Part shown: piece after piece, positions 17,001 to 25,026 of the stretch
Layout: each line of letters starts with the position of its first letter
Position numbering within the stretch: position 1 is the stretch's first letter
Origin: Polyangium jinanense
GTDB lineage: Bacteria > Myxococcota > Polyangia > Polyangiales > Polyangiaceae
Assembly (NCBI RefSeq): GCF_028435365.1
Contig: NZ_JAGTJJ010000005.1
Coordinates: 310,001-374,000 of the forward strand
Length of the DNA stretch: 64,000 nt
Direction of reading: 5' to 3'
The notes under the pieces: generated by a model
What the model was told of the DNA's origin: nothing
What the model saw: only the letters and a program-made list of their open reading frames with translations
Databases searched by the model: none
Position numbers and translations under genes: made by a program

Positions 17001-19224
17001 TGCCGCCGACGTCGAGCACGGCGCCGGTGCTGGAGACACGCGTGGCGAAGATGTCGTCGTTGCCGCTGCCATTGCGCCGGTCCTGCCAGGCGACGAGCCA
17101 GTCGACGCCGTTCGCCGCGACCACGGGCACGTACTGCGAGTTCGTCCCTTCCGAGATCGCGAAGCCCGCGGCATCGAGCACGGCGCCCGTGCTGGAGAGG
17201 CGCGCGCCCCAGATGTCGTTCGTGAGTCCCGGGCGCGCGTCCTCCCAGACGACGAGCCAGTTCGTCCCGTTGAAGGCCGCGCGCGGAGAACGCTCGTCGT
17301 TCGCCGCGCGGGAGAGCAGCGTGCTCGTGGCGTCGATCTTGACGAGCGCGTTCGACAAGCGCAGCCCATAGATGTCGCCTGGGTTGGTCGCTGTGGACCC
17401 GCGCGTGTCGTAGAAGGCCGCGTAGAAGTTCGTCCCGTCGTGCGCCGCGCCGACGTAGCTGCGGCTGCCCATCTCGCTCGTCAGCGGCGTGGCCCCGATG
17501 AGCACCGCGCCGCCCGAGCTCATGCGAGCGCCGAAGGCCTGGTTCGAATCGTCCCAGAACACGCCGTAGCCGTTGCCCGCGAAGGTGACGGTGACCTGCG
17601 CGGGATCGGTGTTGAAGACGCCGTTGCCGATGGTGAAGCCGTTCCCCGCGTCCATGATCGCGCCGGCCGACGAGATGCGCTGGCCGTAGATGCTGTTCGA
17701 GTTGCTGTAGTTGTCCCACGCGAGCAGCCAGTTCACCCCATCCGACGCGATCCCGAACTGCGAGTACGGGCAAATCGACGAGCCGCTGCAGGCGACGATG
17801 TCACTCGCGTCGAGCACGGTGCCGGCTGGAGATACACGTCGCGCGGCGACGCGGTAATAAGTCGACCCCGTGTAGCTGTTGTACGCGACGAGGTAGTTCG
17901 TGCCGTTCCAGGAGACCGCCGTGTCGTTCGCGACGTACGTCAGCGACGCGATGGCCACGTTCGACGGGTTCACCGTGCCGTTCGTCCCGACGAAGTTGCC
18001 GCGAATCTGGCTCGAGAGCGCGTGCACGACGAAGTAGTTCGTGCCGTCGAACGCGATCGACGGTTGGCTCTTGCCGCCGCCGCTCGTGACCGCGATCCCG
18101 TTCGGATCCTGCACGACACCGGCCGAGGTGACGCGGGCGGCGTAGATGTCGTCGGCGCTGTTGCGGCTGTCGACCCAGGCGACCATCCAGTCCGTGCCGT
18201 TGGTCGCCACGACCGGCTGCGATTGGTTGCCCTTCGCGACCGCGATCGGGATGCCCGACGTATCGAGCACGGTGCCGGCCTGCGACACGCGCACGCCGTA
18301 CACGTCCGCCGTGCTCTGATAACGCTCGTCCATCCAGACGACGAGGAAGGTCCCGCCCGCGTACGAAACGACCGTCTCGTACTGGCCTCGGTTCGCCGCG
18401 GCATACACGGGCGTGTCGATTGCGATCTCGGGCCCGATCACGGGATCGAGCACCGCCGGATACGCGCTCCCGTCGAGCACCGACGCGGGCACGCGCAGCA
18501 CGATGCGCCCGTCCACGAAGTCCGCGTCGACGTGCGTGCGCACGCCCTTCGCGTCGATCCACGTGGCCACGCCGTAACGCACGCCGAGCCCGGTCACGGG
18601 ATCCGCGAAGTGCAAGCCTCCCTCGGTTTCGCCGAGGAATGCCTCGCCCGTCACGGTGATCTTGACCTCGAGATCACCTTCGCCCGCCGGGCGCTCGGCG
18701 AATTCGAAGCTCTGCTCGACGCCCTCTTCGTCGTTCTCGAGGTGCTCGACCACGGCGCCACGCTGGATGCCGAGGCTCGCGTCGGGCCGGACCGCGGCCT
18801 TTCCGGAGCGAACCTCCGCGATCGATCGTCCGCCGCGGGTGATGCTCTCGAGCGACGCGACGAACGGCGCCGTCGTGCCCTCCTCGGGCGCGGCGAGGTC
18901 ACTCTCACTCGGCCACACCGTGAGCGCCTCGGGGCTCGCCTTGACGGCATACGTCGCGTGCCCCGCCGAGAACACGCCGCCCTCGGCGCGATAACCGAAA
19001 TGCGTCCGCCGCATGACGGTGTCGAGATCGATCGCCTCGGTCGGGTTTGTCGTGGCCTGTGCCGGCGCCATCGCGCCCGCGTTTTCCTGCGTGCCGGCGT
19101 TGCGCGCTTCGCTGCTACACCCTGCGAGCGCGGCGAGGATCAGGCTGTGACAAACCCAGCCGATCGTCGCGCCGCGGAGCCTTTTGCGCACGGCGCGCGT
19201 GCATGGAACGGATCGAGATTGCAT
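14059..19224 (-). CDS. Giant surface lipoprotein: repeat propeller region, four Cys-rich modules, Gly spacer and MYXO-CTERM tail
   Basis: About 1,721 residues. The N-terminus has a hydrophobic leader ending in LILAALAGCSS, a lipobox. Residues to about 260 form a novel-looking domain. From about 270 to 1050 come many repeats built on 'TNWLVVWED.R....DIWGARLSSTGAVLD', giving one strand set each and probably beta-propellers. Four Cys-rich modules of about 130 residues follow (CVDGVCC, CQAC, KKG.G.DG.CGPI, CNG.GACQLH). Then come a stretch of Gly-Ala/Asn repeats, GGCGC, a hydrophobic helix and RRRRR, a MYXO-CTERM tail. The ATG at 19224 follows a GGTGGGA-like site; a GTG lies three codons upstream. 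The protein is probably surface-displayed or released, with adhesion or recognition as the likely role. Confidence 0.88.
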   Translation of the reverse strand: MQSRSVPCTRAVRKRLRGATIGWVCHSLILAALAGCSSEARNAGTQENAGAMAPAQATTNPTEAIDLDTVMRRTHFGYRAEGGVFSAGHATYAVKASPEALTVWPSESDLAAPEEGTTAPFVASLESITRGGRSIAEVRSGKAAVRPDASLGIQRGAVVEHLENDEEGVEQSFEFAERPAGEGDLEVKITVTGEAFLGETEGGLHFADPVTGLGVRYGVATWIDAKGVRTHVDADFVDGRIVLRVPASVLDGSAYPAVLDPVIGPEIAIDTPVYAAANRGQYETVVSYAGGTFLVVWMDERYQSTADVYGVRVSQAGTVLDTSGIPIAVAKGNQSQPVVATNGTDWMVAWVDSRNSADDIYAARVTSAGVVQDPNGIAVTSGGGKSQPSIAFDGTNYFVVHALSSQIRGNFVGTNGTVNPSNVAIASLTYVANDTAVSWNGTNYLVAYNSYTGSTYYRVAARRVSPAGTVLDASDIVACSGSSICPYSQFGIASDGVNWLLAWDNYSNSNSIYGQRISSAGAIMDAGNGFTIGNGVFNTDPAQVTVTFAGNGYGVFWDDSNQAFGARMSSGGAVLIGATPLTSEMGSRSYVGAAHDGTNFYAAFYDTRGSTATNPGDIYGLRLSNALVKIDATSTLLSRAANDERSPRAAFNGTNWLVVWEDARPGLTNDIWGARLSSTGAVLDAAGFAISEGTNSQYVPVVAANGVDWLVAWQDRRNGSGNDDIFATRVSSTGAVLDVGGIPVNTAAGNQTNPAVAADGTNWLVTWRDATSSEIFAARVAPSSTVLDPAGVKVSTGGGSLPAVAYNGTNYLVAWTKPTNANDIFGSRVTPAGAVLDAGALAIPVSAVVGSAETNAAVASNGVDWFVAWNDDSNVRGARVNAAGTVLDVVGINVSSAANTQNFPATAWDGTQYWVVWQDDRTTQNYQDVYGARISSTGTNKDASGFVVANDVLQLELRPQLAAGKPQEVLAAYYRFDPQQPYGSDRARARVLSDVSPGANGAACSIGAQCVSGFCADGVCCDAACTSTCQACTAAKKGAGVDGVCGPIKVDTDPDNECTDQGASSCGTTGSCNGAAACKLYASGTSCGSTCNAGSLQPQTCDGAGTCAASGMPTSCAPYACGANMCKTSCTTGADCASGFSCVGGACVGLLGNGAQCTANSDCQSANCVDGVCCNTSCTGTCQACSAGKKGAGADGTCGPIVAGADPDSDCSAEAAATCGRTGQCNGAGACQLHAAGTSCGSPLCQGTVLKGQVCDGVGTCIPSAMGQDCAPYACSGGACQGACTTNADCAGGNACVMGACVPPLANGGACMTNAQCASGSCVDGVCCNTACGGLCQACTVAKKGSGTDGVCGPIALGVDPDSECVTQAASSCGQTGVCNGSGACQLHPQGTSCGVSTCQGSVVAGQICNGSGQCVNDAMGQDCAPYVCSGGTCKNPCTNSNECLPGNVCTAGACKPAGSPGAPCSNASECGSGFCVDGVCCDAACNGGCEACSTAKKGQGADGACGPIKNGTDPDSECAAQVPTTCGQNGQCNGNGACALHASGTQCASGTCTGTTQTNPSQCDGSGTCVAGTETSCVPGYACEGTKCATSCTTNSQCAPEYECDPVMEWCVPSMSGVGGAGGAGGAGGAGGNGGAGGNGGAGGAGGNGGAGGAGGNGGAGGAGGEGGMGGRPPGAGGGGQTTDGGGCGCRTASESSTAGGMGALLIVAAFGLRRRRRSA

Positions 19225-19365
19225 GGTTCCCACCAGGTGAATGCTCGCCCCGCAATACGTTGCCGCGGCTCGACGAAGCCGGGACCGTCCGGGGCGTTCG
19301 ACCCGCCATCGGACAGCACCGGCCGGCGCACGTCAAGGCCGGGCAAGGCACTCCGCTGGGTCAGG

Positions 19366-20157
19366 TCACCGGGTGTCGGTCCGTTCGAGAACGCGCCCTG
19401 CGATCCGCACGAAGAGCGCGCAGAGCGGGGTTACCAATATGAACGCCAAAGGTCCGATCCAGGCCGCCGCGGCGTCGTGCCAGACGAGGCTCGGGAGGGT
19501 GATCGCGGATCGAAGGATCGCGCGGCCCTCGTAGACATCGGGCCGATAAATCATGACGGCCGACGGCATGAGGGGCGCGAGCCAGACGAGGGATCCGATG
19601 AGCAGCGCGTGGAAAGCGTCGCGCATGCGCACGAGGAGCGGCAGGAGCAGCGCAAGCAGGAGCAAAGCGAACGCGGTCAGAAAGAGCCCGCCGCCGAGCG
19701 CGCCGGCCGCGCTGACCATGTCGCCCGGCGCGAGATAGGGGACGATCGAGAGCCCCGTGGCGATCGAGACGGCCGCGCCGGTCGCAGCCGCGGCGCCGAG
19801 AATGGGCCAGACGCGCGCGGCGACGAGGACGCGGGCGCGGATGGGCTTCGCGAGCAGAACTTCGAGCTGATCCTCCTCCCGCGCGGTGACGATGGCGCCG
19901 AGCAGGCCCGCGAGCCCCACGAAAAAGGGCGCGAAATAGGCCGCCATCAGGTCGTTGATGAGCAGGACCGCCGCGATCCCCTGGAGGTCGAAGGCCTGTT
20001 CGAGGAAGTGGATCGCGCGCGGGGGAAAACGAACGAGGAGCGCGTGCGTGCCAAGCACGCCGAGGGCGCCGAGGATCGCGGCCGCGAGCGGCGCGCGGCG
20101 CGGCGTGTGCCGTGCTTCGAGGAGAAAATAATCGCGGAGCGAGGCGGTCTCGGACAT
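19366..20157 (-). CDS. ABC-2 type exporter permease (second subunit)
   Basis: The 263 residues have about six membrane helices. After the first helix the protein runs VLLINDLMAAYFAPFFVGLAGLLGAIVTAREEDQLEVLLAKPIRARVLV. The TAREEDQ..LLAKP element is the coupling region typical of ABC-2/NatB-like permeases, which rewrite the membrane side of an ATPase partner. It starts two bases after the preceding permease gene, in the unit TetR - ATPase - permease - permease. The substrate is not indicated; exporters of this layout often handle drugs, lipids or peptides. Confidence 0.85.
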   Translation of the reverse strand: MSETASLRDYFLLEARHTPRRAPLAAAILGALGVLGTHALLVRFPPRAIHFLEQAFDLQGIAAVLLINDLMAAYFAPFFVGLAGLLGAIVTAREEDQLEVLLAKPIRARVLVAARVWPILGAAAATGAAVSIATGLSIVPYLAPGDMVSAAGALGGGLFLTAFALLLLALLLPLLVRMRDAFHALLIGSLVWLAPLMPSAVMIYRPDVYEGRAILRSAITLPSLVWHDAAAAWIGPLAFILVTPLCALFVRIAGRVLERTDTR

Positions 20158-20159
20158 GG

Positions 20160-20927
20160 TCAAGCCTCCATGCGACGCACGCCGGCGGCGCCGATCGCGA
20201 TCGCGGCGATCGAGAGAAGCGAGAGCGCGAGCATCGGCGGCGCGAGGTCGGCCAGGCCGAGGTGATCGAGGTTTCCGAGCGCGAGCGCGCCGAGCGACAT
20301 CGGGTTCACGAGCGTCAAGGTCCGCCACGCGGGCTGGTAAAACCCAACGAGCGACAAACCGAGGAGCAATCCGAGCACGGCGAGCCCGATCAACGCGGAG
20401 GCGCCGCGATGCTTCACCCATCCAGCGATCGCGGCCGAAAACCCGGTCGCGAAGATCGCCGCGAAGAGGTGCGGGGTCATCGCGGCGAGGAAGGTCGAGG
20501 GCCGAAAGCCCGGCACACGCGCGGTGAAATAAACGAGGCCGACGAGCTGCGCGCCCACATGGAGCGTGGCCATGACGGCGCACACGCTGACGGCGCGGAG
20601 CGCGAAATACCGCGGCATCGAGAGGGGTTTCGCCGCGAGGATCGGGAGCACGCCGACGTCACGCTCGCGCAGAACGATGCCGCTCGCCAGGACGACCGGG
20701 AGAAACGCGATCATCTTGTTCATCGCGAGGTCGATCCACACGTACATGAAGATCACGAACGGTCCGCCGTGACCAAACCACGTGGCGATCGCTTCCTCCA
20801 CGTGCGCAGGCGGGCGCGCGAGGATGAACGGAATGGAGAGCACCGCGTAGAGCAGCATGGCCCCAGAGAGCCACGTCTTGCGCTCGCGCAGCGTCGCCAG
20901 ATAGTCGAGCCACAGAAGCCGGATCAT
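20160..20927 (-). CDS. ABC-2 type exporter permease (first subunit)
   Basis: A 255-residue membrane protein with six helices. The cytoplasmic start MIRLLWLDYLATLRERKTWL and the loop SGIVLRERDVGVLPILAAKPLSMPRYF match NosY/ABC-2 permeases, where the E-R-D..G.L..L..KP element couples to the ATPase. Its ATG overlaps the ATPase stop by four bases (20924-20927). Together with the next permease it should form a heterodimeric export channel for the ATPase at 20924-21667. The sequence gives no hint of the exported substrate. Confidence 0.86.
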   Translation of the reverse strand: MIRLLWLDYLATLRERKTWLSGAMLLYAVLSIPFILARPPAHVEEAIATWFGHGGPFVIFMYVWIDLAMNKMIAFLPVVLASGIVLRERDVGVLPILAAKPLSMPRYFALRAVSVCAVMATLHVGAQLVGLVYFTARVPGFRPSTFLAAMTPHLFAAIFATGFSAAIAGWVKHRGASALIGLAVLGLLLGLSLVGFYQPAWRTLTLVNPMSLGALALGNLDHLGLADLAPPMLALSLLSIAAIAIGAAGVRRMEA

Positions 20928-21667
20928 GCGGCCTCCTTGCGCACGAGCGCGAGGTAGAGGTCATCCATCGAGCGCGCCCCGTGCTGCTCTTTGAGGTCAA
21001 AGACCTCGCCGAATGCGACGAGCCGCGCGCGATGCAGGACCGCGACGCGCCGGCAAAGCGCCTCGACGTCGGAGAGGATGTGCGACGAAAAGACGACGGT
21101 GACGCCCTTGTCGCGCGCGAGCTCGCGGAGGAGCTCCAAAAGCTCGTGGCGGCCGAGCGGATCGAGGCCCGAGGTCGGCTCGTCGAGTAGGAGCACGCGC
21201 GGCTCGTTGATGAGCGCCTGGGCGAGCCCCACTTTTTGGGTCATGCCGGTGGAGAAGCCGCGGAGCGCTCGATCCGCGTCGCGCACGAGCTCGAAGCGCC
21301 GGAGGAGCGCCTCGGCCCGCTGCGTGACGACGTCGCGCGGGAGCGCGAACATGGCGCCCACGTAATGCAAGAACTGTCGGGCCGTCATGTCCGGCGGGAG
21401 CGTGTAGTTTGCCGGCAAATACCCGGCGAAGCGGCGAATTTCGAGCGTCTCGCGGCCGACGTCCCGGCCGAGTACGCGCGCCGTGCCGGACGTGATTGGC
21501 GTGAGGCCGAGGAGCATGCGGAGCGTCGTGGTTTTCCCCGCGCCGTTGTGGCCCATGAACCCGAAGACCTCGCCGGGCTCGACCGCGAACGTGACACCGT
21601 CGACGGCCGTGACCTTGTCGAACCGCTTCGTCAGGCCCTCGACCTCGATTGCATGCGTGGTGCTCAT
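20924..21667 (-). CDS. ABC exporter ATP-binding subunit
   Basis: The 247 residues contain a full set of ATPase motifs: Walker A GHNGAGKTTT, a Q-loop-region segment (GYLPANYTLPPDMTARQFL), the signature FSTGMTQKVGLAQAL, Walker B VLLLDEPTSGLD and the H-loop VVFSSHIL. The signature reads STGMTQK instead of LSGGQ, as is common in NatA/CcmA-like exporters. It overlaps the regulator stop by four bases and the next permease by four, so all four genes form one coupled operon. It acts at the inner membrane as the motor of the two permeases. Confidence 0.94.
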   Translation of the reverse strand: MSTTHAIEVEGLTKRFDKVTAVDGVTFAVEPGEVFGFMGHNGAGKTTTLRMLLGLTPITSGTARVLGRDVGRETLEIRRFAGYLPANYTLPPDMTARQFLHYVGAMFALPRDVVTQRAEALLRRFELVRDADRALRGFSTGMTQKVGLAQALINEPRVLLLDEPTSGLDPLGRHELLELLRELARDKGVTVVFSSHILSDVEALCRRVAVLHRARLVAFGEVFDLKEQHGARSMDDLYLALVRKEAA

Positions 21668-22335
21668 CGCTTGGATCTCCTCGTGGGCGTGGCCGCCGCG
21701 CGTTTCGCGGGCGGTGGGCTCTTCGGCGCGGAAAGGCCCGCGCGGAAAACGTCGACGATCGCGTCGAGCGCGCGCTCGGTCGAAAAGAGGCCGAGCTCGG
21801 CGATCATCCCGAGGTGCTGCGGCGCGAAACGCAGGACCCCGATCACGATCGGGACCGCGTCGCGATCGATGTCGGCGCGAATCTCACCACGCGCGATTCC
21901 CTCGTCGACCCAGCCGCGGATCATGGCGAGCTGCGCCTTGCCTTGCTCGACCTTCTGCGAATCGGAGGTGAGCCCGAGCGCGCGTAAATCCGGGTCCTCG
22001 CGGAGCAGCTTGCCGAACATCGGGTCGGCGAGGAGCTGTCTATACGCGAAACGCAGCGTGGCCACGAGCCGCTCGAGCGGCGACGCGATCGAGATGACCT
22101 CCTCGGCATACCGAGCGCCGATCGCCGCGAACGCCTGCTCGACGACCTCGCGCAGGAGCGACTCCTTGTCGGCAAACTCGAGGTAAAGCGCGCCCTTCGC
22201 GCAGCCCGCCTCGGCCGCGACCGCGTCGAGGTTCGTCCCCTTGAAGCCGTGCTGGGTGAAGTGCCGCCGCGCCGCTTCGAGGATGCGCTGGCGCCGCGCA
22301 GGATCACGAGGCTTCTGGCTACGTCGTGCGACCAT
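21664..22335 (-). CDS. TetR-family repressor of the ABC exporter operon
   Basis: About 223 residues. The N-terminal helix-turn-helix is RQRILEAARRHFTQHGFKGTNLDAVAAEAGCAKGALYLEFADKESLL, a standard TetR DNA-binding domain. A long ligand-binding helical domain follows, and the basic C-terminus has a KRAAATPTRRSKR tail. The ATG at 22335 is preferred over an upstream TTG. A 13-bp palindrome lies immediately upstream (22344-22356) and is a likely autoregulatory operator. The gene is first in the exporter operon and overlaps the ATPase gene by four bases, so the regulator probably senses the exported compound. Confidence 0.9.
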   Translation of the reverse strand: MVARRSQKPRDPARRQRILEAARRHFTQHGFKGTNLDAVAAEAGCAKGALYLEFADKESLLREVVEQAFAAIGARYAEEVISIASPLERLVATLRFAYRQLLADPMFGKLLREDPDLRALGLTSDSQKVEQGKAQLAMIRGWVDEGIARGEIRADIDRDAVPIVIGVLRFAPQHLGMIAELGLFSTERALDAIVDVFRAGLSAPKSPPPAKRAAATPTRRSKR

Positions 22336-22343
22336 CACAACCA

Positions 22344-22356
22344 AGATGACTCATCT
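22344..22356. promoter_or_regulatory. 13-bp palindrome upstream of the exporter operon (TetR operator candidate)
   Basis: AGATGA-C-TCATCT is perfectly symmetric and sits 8 bp upstream of the TetR ATG at 22335. A second, looser half-site pair (TGACTC/GAGTCA) extends to about 22370. The position immediately in front of a TetR-led operon fits repression by the first gene product. Confidence 0.45.
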
Positions 22357-22437
22357 GGTCGTTCGAGTCAACTTCCGACATGCGAGAGCGAGCCCGCGGG
22401 TCCCGCGAGCTCGCTTCAACGGGGCTCGGAGGCTCGG

Positions 22438-22770
22438 CTAATCGATGTCTTCGCCGCGGGCGACGGTCTTGCCGTCCGGGGTCACGGCGACCTCGAGCTT
22501 CTGGTCCCCTTTTTTGATCTCGGCTTTGTATTGGACCTGGCCGTTCTTCAGCGTGACCTGCTCGATCTTCTTGATCTCGCCGCCCTCGGCCCAGGTCCGG
22601 ATGGCGTTCTGTGCCGCGGTGGGCAGATTCGCGAACGCGATCTCGTCCTTCTTGGCGTCCTTGTACTGCTCGTGGAGCGACTGGGCGTGTTCGTCGGCCG
22701 TCGCAATGGCGGGCGACGCGAGCAGCCCGAGCGCGAGCGAGGCGAAGAGGGGCCGGAGTATCCGTGTCAT
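22438..22770 (-). CDS. Small secreted PepSY-like protein
   Basis: A 110-residue protein. The ribosome site AAGGAG lies six bases before the ATG at 22770 and directly abuts another ATG at 22776, so 22770 is chosen. The Sec signal ends near SPAIATA-DEH. The mature part has one PepSY-like repeat: LPTAAQNAIRTWAEGGEIKKIEQVTLKNGQVQYKAEIKKGDQKLEVAVTPDGKT is the beta-alpha pattern of the BLIP/PepSY-like fold. It is probably a periplasmic inhibitor or sensor. It follows the exporter operon and precedes the ClC gene in the same direction, with gaps of 102 and 190 bp, so each may have its own promoter. Confidence 0.75.
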   Translation of the reverse strand: MTRILRPLFASLALGLLASPAIATADEHAQSLHEQYKDAKKDEIAFANLPTAAQNAIRTWAEGGEIKKIEQVTLKNGQVQYKAEIKKGDQKLEVAVTPDGKTVARGEDID

Positions 22771-22960
22771 GATCATCTCCTTCCGGTTGAATGCCTGCCG
22801 CGGTCTTCGCGGAAGGCTCCCGCCCCGCACATGCGAGTCCCATTCCGCTCTCCGCGTGAACGTGACGCGCAGCAATCGTGACCCCGCAAGGCTCGAAGAG
22901 CGAAAGGGGAGCGGAGCGAGGGCGCGCTCGGACCTCTCCGCATCCCGGGTCAAACGAGCT

Positions 22961-24874
22961 TCAAGCCGCCCGCTCTTCACGCGGCGTCGCATCCAGATAG
23001 GCGCGCCCGACCTCGGATTCGTCGAGGAAACCCACGATCCTGCCGGAATCGTCGACGACGGGCACTTCCCGCACGCCTTGCGCGAGGAGCACCTCGGTCG
23101 CCGTCCTCAAATCGTCGTCCGGCCGCACGGCGACCGGCGGCTGCATGGCGTCGATCGCGAGGGTCAATACCTCGAGATCACGCTCCGTGGCGAGCAGACG
23201 CACGACGTCGCTCGTGATGACCCCGGCCATTTTGCCCTGCTCGTCCAGCACAGGAAAGACGTCCTGCCAACCCGTGTCCGCCGCGAGGCGGAGGACCTCG
23301 GGCACGGGCGTCGCGAGGCCGAAACGAACATAAGGCCGGCCGGCAATCATCACGTCGGCGACCTTGAGGGAGCGGAGCACGTCGAGCACGCCCGGCGGAT
23401 GCGCGGGAGAATCACGCTGCGTGGGGACCTGCGCCGAATAAAGCGAACGGTCGCGCAGCGCAACGAATGCAATGCCTTCGGCGAGCATGAGCGGGACGAG
23501 GAGGTCGTAGCTGCCCGCGAGCTCGCAGACCATGACGAGCGAGCCGAGCGGCACGTGCGCGACGCCCCCGTAAAACGTGCCCATGCCGACGAGCGCGAAC
23601 GCGCCGGGATCGATCCGCGGGTCGCCAATCGAGAGCGCCGCGATGCGGCCGAACGCGCCCCCGACGAGCCCGCCGATCGCCAGCGAGGGCGCGAAATCAC
23701 CCGCGCTGCCGCCCGTGCCAATGGTGAGCGAGGCCGCGACGATCTTGATGGCCGCGAGCGCGACGAGCAGCTCGATGCCCTGAAAGCCCTCGGGGAGCCA
23801 CGACGCGCCCGTGATGGCCACCTGCGCGGCGCCATAACCGCCGCCAAGCACGCCGATCCCCTGCCCCTCCGGCAGGACGTGCCGCGCGCCGAGGAGCAAG
23901 AGCAGAGGCACCGCCACGAGCCCGAGCGCGAGGCCGCCGACGCCGGGGCGCGCCCAATCGGCGACCGGCAGGCGCGCGGAGGCGCGCTTCACGAATGCCA
24001 TCACCTTGAGAAAGACGATGGCGCAAAGCGCGACGAAGATCGCGAGCAGCGCATACAGCGGGAGGTGCGCCGGGACGAACGGATACCGCGGCGCGTGCGC
24101 GAAGAGCGTGGCCTCGCCGAAGACGGAGATGAAGACCGAATACGAAATGACGCTCGCGAGCAGCGCGGGGATGAGCGCGTCGCTCTCGACGTCGTCGCGA
24201 TAAAGGACCTCGGTGGCGAGCAGGGCGGCACCGAGCGGGGTGCGGAAGATCGCGCTCATGCCGGCCGCGACGCCGGCGATCATGAGGATGCGCCGCTCGC
24301 GCGCCGAGACCTTCAAGGTCCCGGCGACGAACGAGCCGAACGCCGCGCCGATCTGCATCGTGGGCCCTTCGCGCCCGCCCGCGCCGCCCGTTCCGAGCGT
24401 GAGCGCGGAGGCGAGCGCCTTCACCCACACGACGCGCCGCCGGATGACGCCGTCGTGGCGGTGGAAGGCCTCGATCATCGCGTCGCCGCCGCCGCCGCGG
24501 CATTCGGGGGCGAGGCGCGTGATCAGGCCACTCGCGAGGCCGCCGAGCGCGGGCAAGAGCACGAGGAGCCACGGCCGGAACGACCCCATGGCGTGCTCGC
24601 CGAAGAAGGATTCCCCTGCGGCGCGGAGCGCGCGGTAGCCGGCGAGGCCCGAGAGGAAAAAGCGATCCAGGAGCTCGATCGCGGCGAAAAACACGACCGC
24701 GACGACGCCCGCCCCGGCCCCGACGAGCGCCGCGTGGAGCAAGGTGCGGCCCACGAGGCGAAGATCGATGGGCGAGGCGTCGACGAAGAGCGCGGAGAGG
24801 AGCCCCTGTGCGCGCGGCGAGGGGAGAGGCGTCCGAGTGACGGAAACGCCCGGTTTTTCCGGAGATGGATTCAT
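22961..24874 (-). CDS. ClC-family chloride channel/transporter with a tandem CBS domain
   Basis: The 637 residues comprise a ClC membrane domain and a cytoplasmic CBS pair (about 500-625; VADVMIAGRPYVRFGLATPVPEV, VITSDVVRLLATERD, AMQPPVAVRPDDDLRTA). The second selectivity motif is GREGPTMQIG with the gating Glu at residue 169. The third reads GDFAPSLAIGG. The usual first motif GSGIP is replaced by CRGGGGDAM near residue 127, as in some bacterial ClCs that are not classical Cl-/H+ antiporters. The ATG at 24874 is chosen over an upstream one because the extra residues are basic and unstructured. The CBS pair suggests nucleotide control. Confidence 0.92.
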   Translation of the reverse strand: MNPSPEKPGVSVTRTPLPSPRAQGLLSALFVDASPIDLRLVGRTLLHAALVGAGAGVVAVVFFAAIELLDRFFLSGLAGYRALRAAGESFFGEHAMGSFRPWLLVLLPALGGLASGLITRLAPECRGGGGDAMIEAFHRHDGVIRRRVVWVKALASALTLGTGGAGGREGPTMQIGAAFGSFVAGTLKVSARERRILMIAGVAAGMSAIFRTPLGAALLATEVLYRDDVESDALIPALLASVISYSVFISVFGEATLFAHAPRYPFVPAHLPLYALLAIFVALCAIVFLKVMAFVKRASARLPVADWARPGVGGLALGLVAVPLLLLLGARHVLPEGQGIGVLGGGYGAAQVAITGASWLPEGFQGIELLVALAAIKIVAASLTIGTGGSAGDFAPSLAIGGLVGGAFGRIAALSIGDPRIDPGAFALVGMGTFYGGVAHVPLGSLVMVCELAGSYDLLVPLMLAEGIAFVALRDRSLYSAQVPTQRDSPAHPPGVLDVLRSLKVADVMIAGRPYVRFGLATPVPEVLRLAADTGWQDVFPVLDEQGKMAGVITSDVVRLLATERDLEVLTLAIDAMQPPVAVRPDDDLRTATEVLLAQGVREVPVVDDSGRIVGFLDESEVGRAYLDATPREERAA

Positions 24875-24965
24875 TTCGCGGCTCGTCTGGCGTGCGTCCG
24901 AGTCTAGCACGAGGGCCGCGGGGCGTGCCGGTCTTCGTGCCAGACATCTTTGCACTCAAACGAAC

Positions 24966-24983
24966 ATCGTACGAGATCGTACG
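24966..24983. promoter_or_regulatory. Paired ATCGTACG boxes upstream of the ClC gene
   Basis: ATCGTACG occurs at 24966-24973 and again at 24976-24983, 10 bp apart. Each copy contains the palindrome CGTACG. The pair sits about 100 bp upstream of the ClC start in the 152-bp gap, so it may be an operator. No known regulator can be named. Confidence 0.3.
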
Positions 24984-25026
24984 GGATGGAGCGGCCGAGG
25001 ACGACGCCCTCGGCGGGGGTGCGGCG

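Noticed and set aside
16198..20265. A plus-strand open frame of more than 1,300 codons antisense to the giant surface protein gene
   Set aside because: It has extreme Arg/Ala composition, no domain, and opposes a gene with clear repeats and sorting signals. It is a by-product of GC-rich codon use. The same applies to 12938-15871, 22445-24907 and other long antisense frames.
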